Assembly (NCBI GenBank): GCA_007131945.1
Contig: SLPP01000089.1
Coordinates: 1-21,649, forward strand
DNA length: 21,649 nt
Source: Paracoccaceae bacterium
Lineage (GTDB): Bacteria; Pseudomonadota; Alphaproteobacteria; Rhodobacterales; Rhodobacteraceae
Direction of reading: 5' to 3'
Of this stretch, positions 1-9,789 are shown one piece after another. A program made the position numbers and the translations under genes. A model generated the notes under the pieces. It did no database searches. It was given only the letters and a program-made list of their open reading frames with translations, and had not been told where the DNA came from. Position 1 is the first letter of the stretch. Each line of letters starts with the position of its first letter.

Positions 1-225
1 CTCGGCGGGCAAGGACTGCGCCGGCTGAGCCGACAGGCCGCCGCCGGACTGCACCCGCACTGGCGCGAAACCGGCCTGCCGCGCGCCGCGCTCGAGGCCC
101 TGCCGGCGATCTGGCGCGGCGAGCGGCTGATCGCGGCGCCGGCGGCGCTCTGGCCGGCAGGCTGGGCGCTCGATCTGCGACCGGCCGCCGCGCCCGCCGG
201 GGCGGGGACGATTCGGATTGAATAA
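1..225 (+). CDS. tilS: tRNA(Ile)-lysidine synthase, C-terminal end (partial)
   Basis: This is the last 74 codons of a gene whose start lies outside the window; the reading frame is open from base 1 and stops with TAA at 223-225. The visible peptide contains [20 protein letters not shown] followed by [13 protein letters not shown], which resembles the C-terminal substrate-binding region of alphaproteobacterial TilS. TilS attaches lysine to C34 of the AUA-reading tRNA-Ile in the cytoplasm, changing its decoding from Met to Ile. The catalytic PP-loop domain is not visible. The position directly upstream of ftsH is the usual order in Alphaproteobacteria and supports the call. The identification rests on a short, poorly conserved tail plus context. 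Confidence 0.75.
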   Translation, partial: LGGQGLRRLSRQAAAGLHPHWRETGLPRAALEALPAIWRGERLIAAPAALWPAGWALDLRPAAAPAGAGTIRIE

Positions 226-290
226 CCCCCCCGGATGACTATCTTGACGGTCTGACTGGCCGCATGGGCCGCAAGCGCTGGAGAGCCTGG

Positions 291-2207
<1,917 letters not shown>

Positions 2208-2220
2208 TCCCGGCCTTCCG

Positions 2221-2249
2221 CGCCCCGGCACCCCGTGTCGGGGCGTTTT
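2221..2249 (+). terminator. Intrinsic terminator after ftsH
   Basis: CGCCCCGGCAC and GTGTCGGGGCG can pair as an 11-bp stem (one G-T pair) around a CCC loop, followed directly by TTTT. It begins 13 bases after the ftsH stop, as expected for a Rho-independent terminator of the tilS-ftsH transcript. It separates this unit from fhs. Confidence 0.85.
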
Positions 2250-2403
2250 CCATCCGGCCGCCCGCCAGATCGGCGCGCGGCCGGTCGCGTTCGGGCGGTT
2301 GGCGAGTTTCGGCACTGATCGGTCGCAAACGGATTTCACGCCCCCGTCCCGGCGGCCTATGGAGGGCGGGACACCGAACCCAGCCATGCGAGGGAGCCGC
2401 CGG

Positions 2404-4080
2404 ATGGCCTTCAAGTCCGACATCGAGATCGCGCGCGAGGCGCGCAAGCTGCCGATCCAGGCGATCGGCGACAGGCTGGGCATCCCGGCCGAACACCTGC
2501 TGCCCTATGGCCACGACAAGGCGAAGGTCAGCCAGGATTTCATCGAAAGCCTGGCCGACCGCCCCGACGGCAAGCTGATCCTGGTCACCGCGATCAACCC
2601 GACCCCGGCGGGAGAAGGCAAGACGACGACGACCGTGGGCCTCGGCGACGGGCTGAACGCCATCGGCAGGAAGGCGGTGATCTGCATCCGCGAGGCCTCG
2701 CTCGGCCCGAACTTCGGCATGAAGGGGGGCGCCGCGGGCGGCGGCCACGCCCAGGTCGTGCCGATGGAGGAGATGAACCTGCACTTCACCGGCGACTTCC
2801 ATGCCATCACGGCGGCGCACAACCTGCTCAGCGCGATGATCGACAACCACATCTACTGGGGCAATTCGCTGGAGATCGACGAGCGGCGGATCGTCTGGCG
2901 CCGGGTGATGGACATGAACGACCGGGCACTGAGGGACATGGTCGTCGGACTGGGCGGGGTGCCGAACGGCTTTGCCCGGCAGACCGGCTTCGACATCACC
3001 GTGGCGTCGGAGGTGATGGCGATCCTGTGCCTGGCGCGCGATCTCGACGACCTGCAGAAGCGGCTCGGCGACATTGTCGTCGCCTACCGGCGCGACCGCA
3101 CGCCGATCCATTGCCGCGACATCAAGGCCGACGGCGCGATGACCGTGCTTCTGCGCGACGCCATGCAGCCGAACCTGGTGCAGACGCTGGAGAACAACCC
3201 CGCCTTCGTCCACGGCGGACCGTTTGCCAATATCGCGCATGGTTGCAACTCGGTCATCGCCACGAGGACGGCGTTGAAACTGGGCGACTATGTTGTCACC
3301 GAGGCCGGTTTCGGCGCCGACCTCGGCGCCGAGAAGTTCTTCGACATCAAGTGCCGCAAGGCCGGGCTGAAGCCCGCCGCGGCGGTGATCGTCGCCACAG
3401 TGCGGGCGATGAAGATGAACGGCGGCGTCGCAAAGGCCGATCTGGGGGCCGAGAATGTCGAGGCGGTGCAGAAGGGCTGCCCGAACCTCGGCCGGCACAT
3501 CGCCAATGTCAAAAGCTTCGGCGTGCCGGTGGTGGTGGCGATCAACCACTTCCATTCCGACACCGAAGCCGAGATCGCGGCGGTCAAGGCGTATTGCGAA
3601 GCGCACGGCGCCGAGGCGATCCTCTGCCGGCACTGGGCCGAGGGCTCGGCCGGGATCCGCGACCTGGCGACACGGGTGGCCGAGATCGCCGATGCCGGCG
3701 TTGCCACCTTCGCGCCGCTCTACGACGACGAGATGGGCCTCTTCCAGAAGATCGAGACCATCGCCAAGCGCATCTACCACGCCGACGAAGCGATCGCCGA
3801 CAAGGCGATCCGCGACCAGCTTAGGGCGTGGGAGGCGGCGGGGTATGGGCATCTGCCGATCTGCATGGCGAAGACGCAGTATTCCTTCTCGACCGATCCG
3901 AACCTGCGCGGCGCGCCGACCGGGCACACCGTGCCGATCCGCGAGGTGCGGCTCTCGGCTGGGGCGGGCTTCGTGGTGGTGATCTGCGGCGAGATCATGA
4001 CCATGCCCGGCCTGCCGCGCGCGCCGGCGGCCGAGACGATACGGATCAGCGACGCGGGCTTCGTCGAGGGGCTGTTCTGA
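2404..4080 (+). CDS. fhs: Formate--tetrahydrofolate ligase
   Basis: This cytoplasmic enzyme makes 10-formyl-tetrahydrofolate from formate, ATP and THF. The protein is 558 residues, the normal family length. It starts [19 protein letters not shown] and has the P-loop-like nucleotide site [14 protein letters not shown] (from residue 67). Other conserved blocks are [49 protein letters not shown] and [19 protein letters not shown] at 2404 is chosen because AGGGAG (2391-2396) sits 7 bases upstream and the family starts here; the frame stays open further upstream, but that stretch has no family similarity. folD follows after 42 bases, so the two probably form one folate C1 unit linking formate to serine/glycine, purine and fMet synthesis. 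Confidence 0.97.
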   Translation: MAFKSDIEIAREARKLPIQAIGDRLGIPAEHLLPYGHDKAKVSQDFIESLADRPDGKLILVTAINPTPAGEGKTTTTVGLGDGLNAIGRKAVICIREASLGPNFGMKGGAAGGGHAQVVPMEEMNLHFTGDFHAITAAHNLLSAMIDNHIYWGNSLEIDERRIVWRRVMDMNDRALRDMVVGLGGVPNGFARQTGFDITVASEVMAILCLARDLDDLQKRLGDIVVAYRRDRTPIHCRDIKADGAMTVLLRDAMQPNLVQTLENNPAFVHGGPFANIAHGCNSVIATRTALKLGDYVVTEAGFGADLGAEKFFDIKCRKAGLKPAAAVIVATVRAMKMNGGVAKADLGAENVEAVQKGCPNLGRHIANVKSFGVPVVVAINHFHSDTEAEIAAVKAYCEAHGAEAILCRHWAEGSAGIRDLATRVAEIADAGVATFAPLYDDEMGLFQKIETIAKRIYHADEAIADKAIRDQLRAWEAAGYGHLPICMAKTQYSFSTDPNLRGAPTGHTVPIREVRLSAGAGFVVVICGEIMTMPGLPRAPAAETIRISDAGFVEGLF

Positions 4081-4122
4081 GCTCCGCGGGCGCGCGGTCA
4101 AAGACAGGCCAGGGAGACAAGC

Positions 4123-5013
4123 ATGACGGCAAGTATCATCGACGGCAAGGCCTTCGCGGCGCGGCTGCGCGCGCAGGTGACCGAGCAGGTGGCGCGGCTG
4201 GCGAGCGGGCCGGGGCTGATCCCCGGCCTGGCGGTGGTGCTGGTCGGCGAGGATCCGGCAAGCGAGGTCTATGTCCGCTCGAAGGGCAGGCAGACGGTCG
4301 AGGTGGGCATGCGCTCGTTCGAGCACAAGCTCGCCGCCGAGGTGCCCGAGGCGGAGCTCCTGGCGCTTATCGACCGGCTGAACGCCGACGACGCGGTGCA
4401 CGGGATCCTGGTGCAGCTGCCGCTGCCGAAGCACATCAACGCCGAGAAGGTGATCAACCGGATCGATCCGGGCAAGGACGTGGACGGGTTCCACATCCTC
4501 AATGTCGGGCTTCTGGGCACCGGGCAGAAGGCGATGGTCCCCTGCACGCCGCTCGGCTGCCTGATGATGCTGCGCGACCATCTCGGTGATCTCTCGGGGC
4601 TGGAGGCGGTCGTCGTCGGGCGGTCGAACATCGTCGGCAAGCCGATGGCGCAGCTCCTCCTCGGCGAGAGCTGCACGGTGACCATCGCGCACAGCCGCAC
4701 GCGCGACCTGCCCGCGGTCTGCCGGCGCGCCGACATCCTCATCGCGGCGGTCGGCCGGCCGGAGATGATCACCGGCGATTTCGTCAAGCCCGGCGCCACG
4801 GTGATCGATGTCGGCATCAACCGGATCACGCGCGACGGCGGGACGCGGCTCGTCGGCGATGTCGAGTTCGCCTCGGCGGCCGGGGTCGCGGGGGCGATCA
4901 CGCCGGTGCCGGGCGGCGTCGGGCCGATGACCATCGCCTGCCTCCTGGCCAACACGCTGACCGCGGCCTGCCGCGGCAACGGCCTGCCCGAACCCGAGGG
5001 CCTGACCGCCTGA
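4123..5013 (+). CDS. folD: Bifunctional methylene-THF dehydrogenase / methenyl-THF cyclohydrolase
   Basis: FolD interconverts 5,10-methylene-THF, 5,10-methenyl-THF and 10-formyl-THF using NADP, in the cytoplasm. The protein is 296 residues, slightly longer than many because of a short C-terminal tail. The catalytic pair appears as YVRSK (Tyr50, Lys54). QLPLPKHIN (from Gln98), DVDGFH (Asp121) and PCTPLG (140-145) form the active-site and folate region. GRSNIVGKP (about 166-174) marks the Rossmann nucleotide site, and [10 protein letters not shown] is the C-terminal signature. AGGGAG at 4111-4116 sets the ATG at 4123. It lies 42 bases after fhs with no terminator between, so co-transcription is likely. 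Its stop is 3 bases from the stop of the convergent thioesterase gene. Confidence 0.97.
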   Translation: MTASIIDGKAFAARLRAQVTEQVARLASGPGLIPGLAVVLVGEDPASEVYVRSKGRQTVEVGMRSFEHKLAAEVPEAELLALIDRLNADDAVHGILVQLPLPKHINAEKVINRIDPGKDVDGFHILNVGLLGTGQKAMVPCTPLGCLMMLRDHLGDLSGLEAVVVGRSNIVGKPMAQLLLGESCTVTIAHSRTRDLPAVCRRADILIAAVGRPEMITGDFVKPGATVIDVGINRITRDGGTRLVGDVEFASAAGVAGAITPVPGGVGPMTIACLLANTLTAACRGNGLPEPEGLTA

Positions 5014-5016
5014 GGC

Positions 5017-5442
5017 TCAGCCCGTGGCGACCGGGATCATCGTGCCCTGCAGAAGCGCCACGGTCTTGCGCTTCTCGCCGTCGATGGCCACGACCTCGGC
5101 CCGCACCACGGTGATCCGCCGCCCCGCGCGCAGCACCTCGCCCCGGGCCTCGAGCGCCTCGCCCACGGCCGGGGCGAGCAGGTTGATCTTCATCTCGACG
5201 GTCATCACCTCGGATCCCTCGGGCAGAAGCGTCAGCGCGGCGTAACCGGCGGCCGAATCGCCCAGCCCGAAGGCCAGCGCCGCATGCGCCGCGCCCTGCT
5301 GCTGACGCACCGTCGGCAGGATCGGCGCGCGGATGATGCAGCGGCCATCCGCCGCGGCCTCCATCGTCGCCCCGAAGGTCTGCATCATCGTCTGGCGGTC
5401 GAAACTCGCCTGGATGCGGGGAAGGATCGCGGAATCGGTCAT
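5017..5442 (-). CDS. PaaI-family hotdog-fold thioesterase
   Basis: This 141-residue protein matches single-domain hotdog thioesterases of the PaaI type, which hydrolyse acyl- or aryl-CoA thioesters in the cytoplasm; the substrate cannot be told from sequence. Family features are the N-terminal FDRQTMMQTFGA, the active-site helix region HAALAFGLGDSAAGYAALTLLP with an acidic Asp, and the strand VMTVEMKINLLAPAVGE. Relatives usually read QHG or HGG at the start of that helix; here it is QQQGAAHAA, so the first His-Gly position is altered although a later His and the Asp remain. It lies 73 bases downstream of the AAA ATPase gene on the same strand and may be read through from the tad locus, but a functional link is not evident. 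Confidence 0.85.
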   Translation of the reverse strand: MTDSAILPRIQASFDRQTMMQTFGATMEAAADGRCIIRAPILPTVRQQQGAAHAALAFGLGDSAAGYAALTLLPEGSEVMTVEMKINLLAPAVGEALEARGEVLRAGRRITVVRAEVVAIDGEKRKTVALLQGTMIPVATG

Positions 5443-5515
5443 GGCGGTCTCGCATGCGGGACGCCCCGGTCTAGCCCGGCGCCCGGCGGCGGAAAAGCCC
5501 CGACGGCCGGCGCGG

Positions 5516-6838
5516 CTATTTCACGATCACCTCGTCGCGGACGAACATGTTCGCCCAGGCCCGGTCGATCAGCTCGGGGCTCATCTGGTAGGGTTTGCCC
5601 TCGAATTCGCAGATCGAGATCATCTGGTCGATCAGGAAGACCGGCTGGTAGTTGGAGTAGACGTTGTCGATCGTCGGATACTTGGCTTCCAGAAGATGGA
5701 TCATCGCCGCCTCGTCGAGCGGCATGCCGCGCTTCTTCGCCACCAGCGCGAAGATCTTCAGGAAATCGGCCTGGTTCGGCCCGTCGATCTTGATCTTGAA
5801 GAAGATCCGCCGCAGCGCCGCCTGGTCGAAGATCTCGTTCGGATGGAAGTTGGTCGAGAAGATCACCAGCGTGTCGAAGGGGACGATGAACTTCTCGCCC
5901 GATTGCAGCGAGAGGATGTCGTAATTCATCTCCAGCGGCACGATCCAGCGGTTGATCAGCGCCTGCGGCGGCTCTTCCTGGCGGCCGAGGTCGTCGACGA
6001 TGAAGACGCCGCCGGTGGCCTTGAACTGCAACGGCGCCTGATAGGTGCGCGCGACGGGGTTGTATTTCAGCTCGAGCATGTCGAGCGAAAGCTCGCCACC
6101 GGTGATCACGGTGGGCCGCTCGCAGAGCACGTAGCGCGGATCGTAGCGCTGCGCGCTGAGCCGAAGCCCGCCGCCGGCGGCACTCGAGGGGTCGCTGACC
6201 AGAACATGCACGATCGGATCGTAGACCGCGATCACCTGCCCGGCATGCACCACCGCGCGGGGAATGTAGATATGGTCGCCCATCGCGTCGCGGATCCCGT
6301 TCGAGATCGACGACTTGCCGTTGCCGGGCGGGCCGTACATCAGGATCGAGCGGCCCGAAGTGACCGCGGGGCCGAGGTGATCGAGCAGGTTCTCGGGCAG
6401 GATCAGGTCGCCCATCGCGGCGACGAGCTGGTCGCGGGTGATCTTGATCTTGCGGATCGACTGGCGCGCGACCTGCTCGGCATAGACCTCCATCGGCACC
6501 GGCATCGCGCCGTAATATTCCGACAGCGCCAGCGCGTCCTGGGCCCGCTTGCGCCCGGCCTCGGTCAGCTGGAAGCCCATCTCGCTCGAACTCGATGTCG
6601 CGTGCAGCGTGCCCATCGCCTCGACCAGCCGTTCGTGGCGGGCATCGTCGATCAGCGCCTGGACCATGGCGAAGGGAAGGCAGACCCAGCGCGCGATCTC
6701 CGAGACCTGGCTCAGCGACATCCGGTACATCGTCTTGATCAGGATGTCTCGCATCAGCGTCATCGGCAGGCCGGTATCGGCCAGCTTGGTGGGCATCGGC
6801 GGCGGCGTGATGCCGCTGGTATTGGTCATGACATTCAT
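5516..6838 (-). CDS. AAA ATPase at the 3' end of the tad locus
   Basis: This 440-residue protein is a soluble AAA ATPase with no membrane segment or signal peptide. Walker A is GPPGNGKS (169-176), Walker B is VFIVDDLG (Asp282/Asp283), sensor 1 is STN (328-330), and a possible arginine finger lies in ALRRIFFKI (Arg343/Arg344). Residues about 25-105 look like a winged-helix region (SLSQVSEIARWVCLPFAMVQ, then FQLTEAGRKRAQDAL), a layout reminiscent of N-terminal domains of secretion ATPases. It is neither TadA nor a close MoxR. GGGGA upstream of ATG 6838 fits a ribosome binding site; a second ATG at codon 4 is possible. It follows tadV by 33 bases, so it is probably part of the pilus locus. Its exact role, perhaps chaperone-like remodelling of pilus parts, is inference. 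Confidence 0.85.
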   Translation of the reverse strand: MNVMTNTSGITPPPMPTKLADTGLPMTLMRDILIKTMYRMSLSQVSEIARWVCLPFAMVQALIDDARHERLVEAMGTLHATSSSSEMGFQLTEAGRKRAQDALALSEYYGAMPVPMEVYAEQVARQSIRKIKITRDQLVAAMGDLILPENLLDHLGPAVTSGRSILMYGPPGNGKSSISNGIRDAMGDHIYIPRAVVHAGQVIAVYDPIVHVLVSDPSSAAGGGLRLSAQRYDPRYVLCERPTVITGGELSLDMLELKYNPVARTYQAPLQFKATGGVFIVDDLGRQEEPPQALINRWIVPLEMNYDILSLQSGEKFIVPFDTLVIFSTNFHPNEIFDQAALRRIFFKIKIDGPNQADFLKIFALVAKKRGMPLDEAAMIHLLEAKYPTIDNVYSNYQPVFLIDQMISICEFEGKPYQMSPELIDRAWANMFVRDEVIVK

Positions 6839-6871
6839 GGGCTGTCCCCGGCTCAGGCGCGCGCGGCGGTG

Positions 6872-7372
6872 TCAGCTTCCATAAATGCTCGCCAAAGCTA
6901 GATAGAAGATTAACGCCGGCCCCAGCGCGAGGCCCATCGGAAACTCGGCGCGCTCCCAGCTCTCCCAGTCAGGGGTCTGCGCGCGCACGAGCGCGACGCG
7001 CCGGGCGAGCCGATGGGTCACGAAGCCCGCGAGCGCGACCGTAGCCAGCAGGACAAGGAACAACCGCGCATCGCCCAGCGCGACGAAGGGCGCCATCGCG
7101 GCGGCGAATTTCGCATCCCCCGCGCCGAAACCGCCGGTCAGCGACAAAACGAAGCCGATGACCAGCACCACGGCGAAATGCGCCCAGCCCCATCCCCAGG
7201 CCGGAAGCGGCAGGGTGGCGAGGCCGACCAGCGCATAGACGGCGATGAGCGCCAGCACCGCGGCATTCGGAATGCGCATCGAGCGCAGGTCGCTCAGCAC
7301 CACCCAGAGCGCGATCGGCAGGGCGGCGAGCATCAGCCAGAAGGCGGCGTCCGAGGATTGCGCCAGCATCAT
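6872..7372 (-). CDS. cpaA: Prepilin peptidase (A24 family, TadV/CpaA)
   Basis: This 166-residue inner-membrane aspartic protease cleaves the short leader of Flp-type prepilins. The two catalytic aspartates are visible: Asp28 in SDLRSMRIPN and Asp86 in the GxGD motif FGAGDAKF. Hydrophobic stretches give about five to six membrane segments, and the FPMGLALGPALIFYLAL tail is typical of CpaA/TadV. It lacks the N-terminal methylase domain of PilD-type enzymes, as expected for the Tad class. The gene starts 7 bases after the stop of the TPR lipoprotein gene and precedes the AAA ATPase by 33 bases, so all three are likely co-transcribed. Its natural substrates would be the two pilins at 17049-17573. 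Confidence 0.93.
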   Translation of the reverse strand: MMLAQSSDAAFWLMLAALPIALWVVLSDLRSMRIPNAAVLALIAVYALVGLATLPLPAWGWGWAHFAVVLVIGFVLSLTGGFGAGDAKFAAAMAPFVALGDARLFLVLLATVALAGFVTHRLARRVALVRAQTPDWESWERAEFPMGLALGPALIFYLALASIYGS

Positions 7373-7379
7373 CGGCGCC

Positions 7380-8219
7380 CTATCGCAGCGCCGCCAGCGC
7401 CAGCGCAGCGGCCTCGAAATGCTGCGGATGGGTATCGACGGCCTCGCTCAAGAGCGCCCGCCCGACCGCGGTATCGCCCTGCCGGATCGCCGCCAGCGCC
7501 ATCGTGTGCAGAAGCTCGGCCCGCTCGGTCTGGGTCATCGGCACCACCGGCAACTCGTAGCGGCGCTGCGCGGCGCGGGCGAGGACGAGGTTGTTCTTCG
7601 CCGTGAACAGCGTCGAATCGTGCTGCAGCGCCTCGGCGAAGAGCCGCTCGGCATCGCGATGGGCGCCGCGGGTCAGCTTGGAAAATCCCCAGTTGTTCAG
7701 CACGCCCGCCGGGCGCGGGGTCAGGCCGGCGGCGATCTCGTAGAAGCTGTCGGCGCGCGCCCATTGCCGGCGGGCATCGGCGACCATCGCCTCCAGCCGG
7801 TAGCGCTGGAAGGTCTCGTGCGTCGGCGGGATCTGATTGAGCACCGCTTCCGCCGCGTCCCAGTCGCTCAGCCGGATATGCGCCTCGGCCAGCTCCACCC
7901 GGTCGTCGGGCACGCTCTCCGGATGCGCGACGACCTGCTGCCAGACCGGGATCGCGCGTCCGGGCTCTCCGGCCCGCGCCAGCGACCGTGCCAGGCCGCG
8001 CTGGAACAGGATGCGGTCCGGGTTGGCTTCGGCGGCCTGAGTGAAGTAGCTGACCGCCTCGCGCGGATCGGCCGCGGCGAGCATCAGTTCGGCCATGTTC
8101 TCCTGATCGACCTGGGCGAGGCTCTCGATCGCGCGGCTGGTCTGCGCGGCCTGGTCGCCGCACCCGGCCAGAACGACCACCCCGATAGCCCCTGCCAGCC
8201 GCGCCGCAACGCTTCGCAT
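7380..8219 (-). CDS. tadD: TPR-repeat lipoprotein, TadD type
   Basis: This 279-residue protein has a lipoprotein signal peptide ending in the lipobox VLAGC (Cys20) and a body of tetratricopeptide-like helices, for example AVSYFTQAAEANPDRILFQR and AERLFAEALQHDSTLFTAKN. In other Tad systems TadD is an outer-membrane lipoprotein needed for stability or assembly of the secretin; the same role is inferred here. AAGGA about 8 bases before ATG 8219 supports the start. It follows a second, shorter TPR lipoprotein gene after 24 bases and precedes tadV by 7 bases. Two TPR lipoproteins in a row suggest division of labour between pilotin-like and scaffolding roles. Confidence 0.88.
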   Translation of the reverse strand: MRSVAARLAGAIGVVVLAGCGDQAAQTSRAIESLAQVDQENMAELMLAAADPREAVSYFTQAAEANPDRILFQRGLARSLARAGEPGRAIPVWQQVVAHPESVPDDRVELAEAHIRLSDWDAAEAVLNQIPPTHETFQRYRLEAMVADARRQWARADSFYEIAAGLTPRPAGVLNNWGFSKLTRGAHRDAERLFAEALQHDSTLFTAKNNLVLARAAQRRYELPVVPMTQTERAELLHTMALAAIRQGDTAVGRALLSEAVDTHPQHFEAAALALAALR

Positions 8220-8243
8220 CGCCTGTTCCTTTCTGCCCGATGC

Positions 8244-8795
8244 TCAGGGGGTCGTCAGAAGCAGGAAGCGCCCTTCTCCACGCCGCACCAGAGCGAAGTT
8301 GTTATCGTTTTCGCTACTATAGCGTGTGTTTTCGAGATTGGCGAGCGCAAGTCGCAGGTTCTCGCGGATTTCCGGGGAGCGGCCGCTATCGAGCGCGAAG
8401 GCCGCCTGGAACAGGTGCCGCGCCTCGCCCCAGCGCTGGTGTTCGCTCATCACCACGCCCAGATTGTTCAGCGCGGGGACGAATTCGGGCTCGCGGTCGA
8501 TCGCCCGGCGCAAGGCCTGTTCCGCCTGTCCCAGACGGCCGAGGCGGAGGTTGGCCGCGCCGATGGCCGAAAGCGTGTCCGCGGTCGCCCCCTGCTCGGC
8601 CGCGGCACGGAAATAGGCGCGCAGGGCAAGCTCGTATTCGCCCGCCGCCATCAGCCGGTGGCCGACGATCAGCCCGTCGACCGCCTCGTCGACGGCAAGC
8701 CGGCCGCCCGGCAGCCCGTCGGGGGTGAAGTCCGCGCGCGGCGCGCAACCGGCCGCGAGCGCGACGAGGCACGCGGCCAGAACGGGCGCGATCAG
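8244..8795 (-). CDS. Short TPR-repeat lipoprotein, tad locus; probable CTG start
   Basis: The certain coding part, from ATG 8651, is a TPR protein (YELALRAYFRAAAEQG, AEQALRRAIDREPEFVPALN) with a C-terminal block NNFALVRRGEGRFLLLTTP. Reading the same frame further upstream gives, without a stop, a peptide ending in a lipobox (VLAACLVALAAGC, then APRADF) and then VDGLIVGHRLMAAGEYELA, as in relatives. So the protein almost surely begins before 8651. No ATG, GTG or TTG exists in frame between 8651 and the signal peptide; the only plausible start is CTG at 8795, which overlaps the tadC stop as CTGA. That gives 183 residues with the lipidated Cys at 17. An error in the sequence or a start inside tadC are alternatives. 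The role is probably similar to tadD. Confidence 0.75.
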   Translation of the reverse strand: MIAPVLAACLVALAAGCAPRADFTPDGLPGGRLAVDEAVDGLIVGHRLMAAGEYELALRAYFRAAAEQGATADTLSAIGAANLRLGRLGQAEQALRRAIDREPEFVPALNNLGVVMSEHQRWGEARHLFQAAFALDSGRSPEIRENLRLALANLENTRYSSENDNNFALVRRGEGRFLLLTTP

Positions 8796-9778
8796 GGTGT
8801 CACGGAACCCGATGAGAACACCTCCATCATCCCGGCGACCGACGGCCCGACCAGGATGATCAGAAGCGGCGGCACCGTGAACATCATAGTGCCCAGCGTC
8901 AGCTTCGTCGGCAAGACATTTGCCTTTTCCTCGGCGAGCGTGACCCGCTTGTCACGCATCTCGGCGGCATAGACGCGCAGCGCGTCCGAGACCGAGGTGC
9001 CGTAGGTCGCCGACTGGATCATCACCGTGACGAAGGAGCGGATGTCGGCATTGCCGCAGCGCTCGCCGAAGCTCTTGAGCACCTCGAAGCGGTCCTTGCC
9101 CGCCTTGGTCTCGAGCGCGACGGTCTCCATCTCCTCGGCCAGCGCCGGGTAGCCGGCGCTGAGTTCCTTGGCGACGCGCGCGATCGCCTGGTCGAGCGAC
9201 TGGCCCGCCTCGGCGCAGATCAGCAGCATGTCGAGCGCATCGGGAAAGCCGCGCGAGATCTGCTCCTGGCGCTCGGCCTTGCGCTTGTTGATCCAGTAGA
9301 TCGGGATGTAGTAGCCGACCAGCGTCGGCACCATCACCGGCAGCGCCATCATCAGCATCGAGCGATCCTCGCCGCCCGGCAGGAACAGCAGAAGCAGAAG
9401 CCCGATCAGCAGCCCGGCCATGCCGAGGACGAATTTCGCGGCGTGGAAGTCGCGCACCGCGGTCTTGCCGTAGTAGCCGGCCTGGATCATCTCCATCCGC
9501 GCGGCTTCCTTGTCCTCCTTGCTGGCCGGCTCGAGGAACTTCTTGTAGCGGTCGAGCTTCTTCTGCAGGTCGTTCTGCTCGGTCTCGCGCGACAGCCGCC
9601 GGGCCGCAGCGCCCCGGCCGGCATTCTCGCGCGCGGCGCGGACCTTGCTGTAGGGGTCCACCACCTTGTTCCGGTCGCCGGTCAGCACGAGCAGGATGGC
9701 CGTCAGCCCGCTCACGCCGAGGACGATGGTCAGGCCCAGGGGCGAGGTCAGTCCTTCGACAAGCGTATCGATCATCAT
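8792..9778 (-). CDS. tadC: Tad inner-membrane platform protein TadC
   Basis: This 328-residue integral membrane protein belongs to the type II secretion F (GspF) family and, with TadB, forms the platform on which the TadA ATPase acts. A membrane segment lies near the N-terminus (LGLTIVLGVSGLTAILLVL), followed by a charged cytoplasmic stretch (residues about 35-110) and a central hydrophobic hairpin (FVLGMAGLLIGLLLLLFL and MALPVMVPTLVGYYIPIYWI). The T2SF domain begins with GFPDALDMLLICAEAGQSLDQA, and a final membrane segment is TKLTLGTMMFTVPPLLIILV. AGGAG 7 bases before ATG 9778 overlaps the end of tadB, whose stop is 11 bases upstream. The tadC stop overlaps the putative CTG start of the next gene, a sign of translational coupling. 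Confidence 0.95.
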   Translation of the reverse strand: MMIDTLVEGLTSPLGLTIVLGVSGLTAILLVLTGDRNKVVDPYSKVRAARENAGRGAAARRLSRETEQNDLQKKLDRYKKFLEPASKEDKEAARMEMIQAGYYGKTAVRDFHAAKFVLGMAGLLIGLLLLLFLPGGEDRSMLMMALPVMVPTLVGYYIPIYWINKRKAERQEQISRGFPDALDMLLICAEAGQSLDQAIARVAKELSAGYPALAEEMETVALETKAGKDRFEVLKSFGERCGNADIRSFVTVMIQSATYGTSVSDALRVYAAEMRDKRVTLAEEKANVLPTKLTLGTMMFTVPPLLIILVGPSVAGMMEVFSSGSVTP

Positions 9779-9789
9779 GGCAAAGCTCC

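Noticed and set aside
2250..2403. Possible folate (THF) riboswitch upstream of fhs
   Set aside because: No recognisable THF-I or THF-II consensus or supporting stem pattern was seen; the gap shows only GC-rich leader and the AGGGAG site.
5480..5515. GC-rich sequence followed by CTTTT after the AAA ATPase gene (minus strand)
   Set aside because: Only a 4-bp stem (AGCC/GGCT) pairs cleanly; too weak to call a terminator.
5333..6901. 522-codon plus-strand open frame opposite the AAA ATPase
   Set aside because: Compositionally biased (Arg, Asp, His) shadow of the real gene on the other strand.
8386..8772. ATG-started 128-codon minus-strand frame overlapping the short TPR lipoprotein
   Set aside because: It is in another frame, Arg-rich, and conflicts with the TPR repeats in the true frame.
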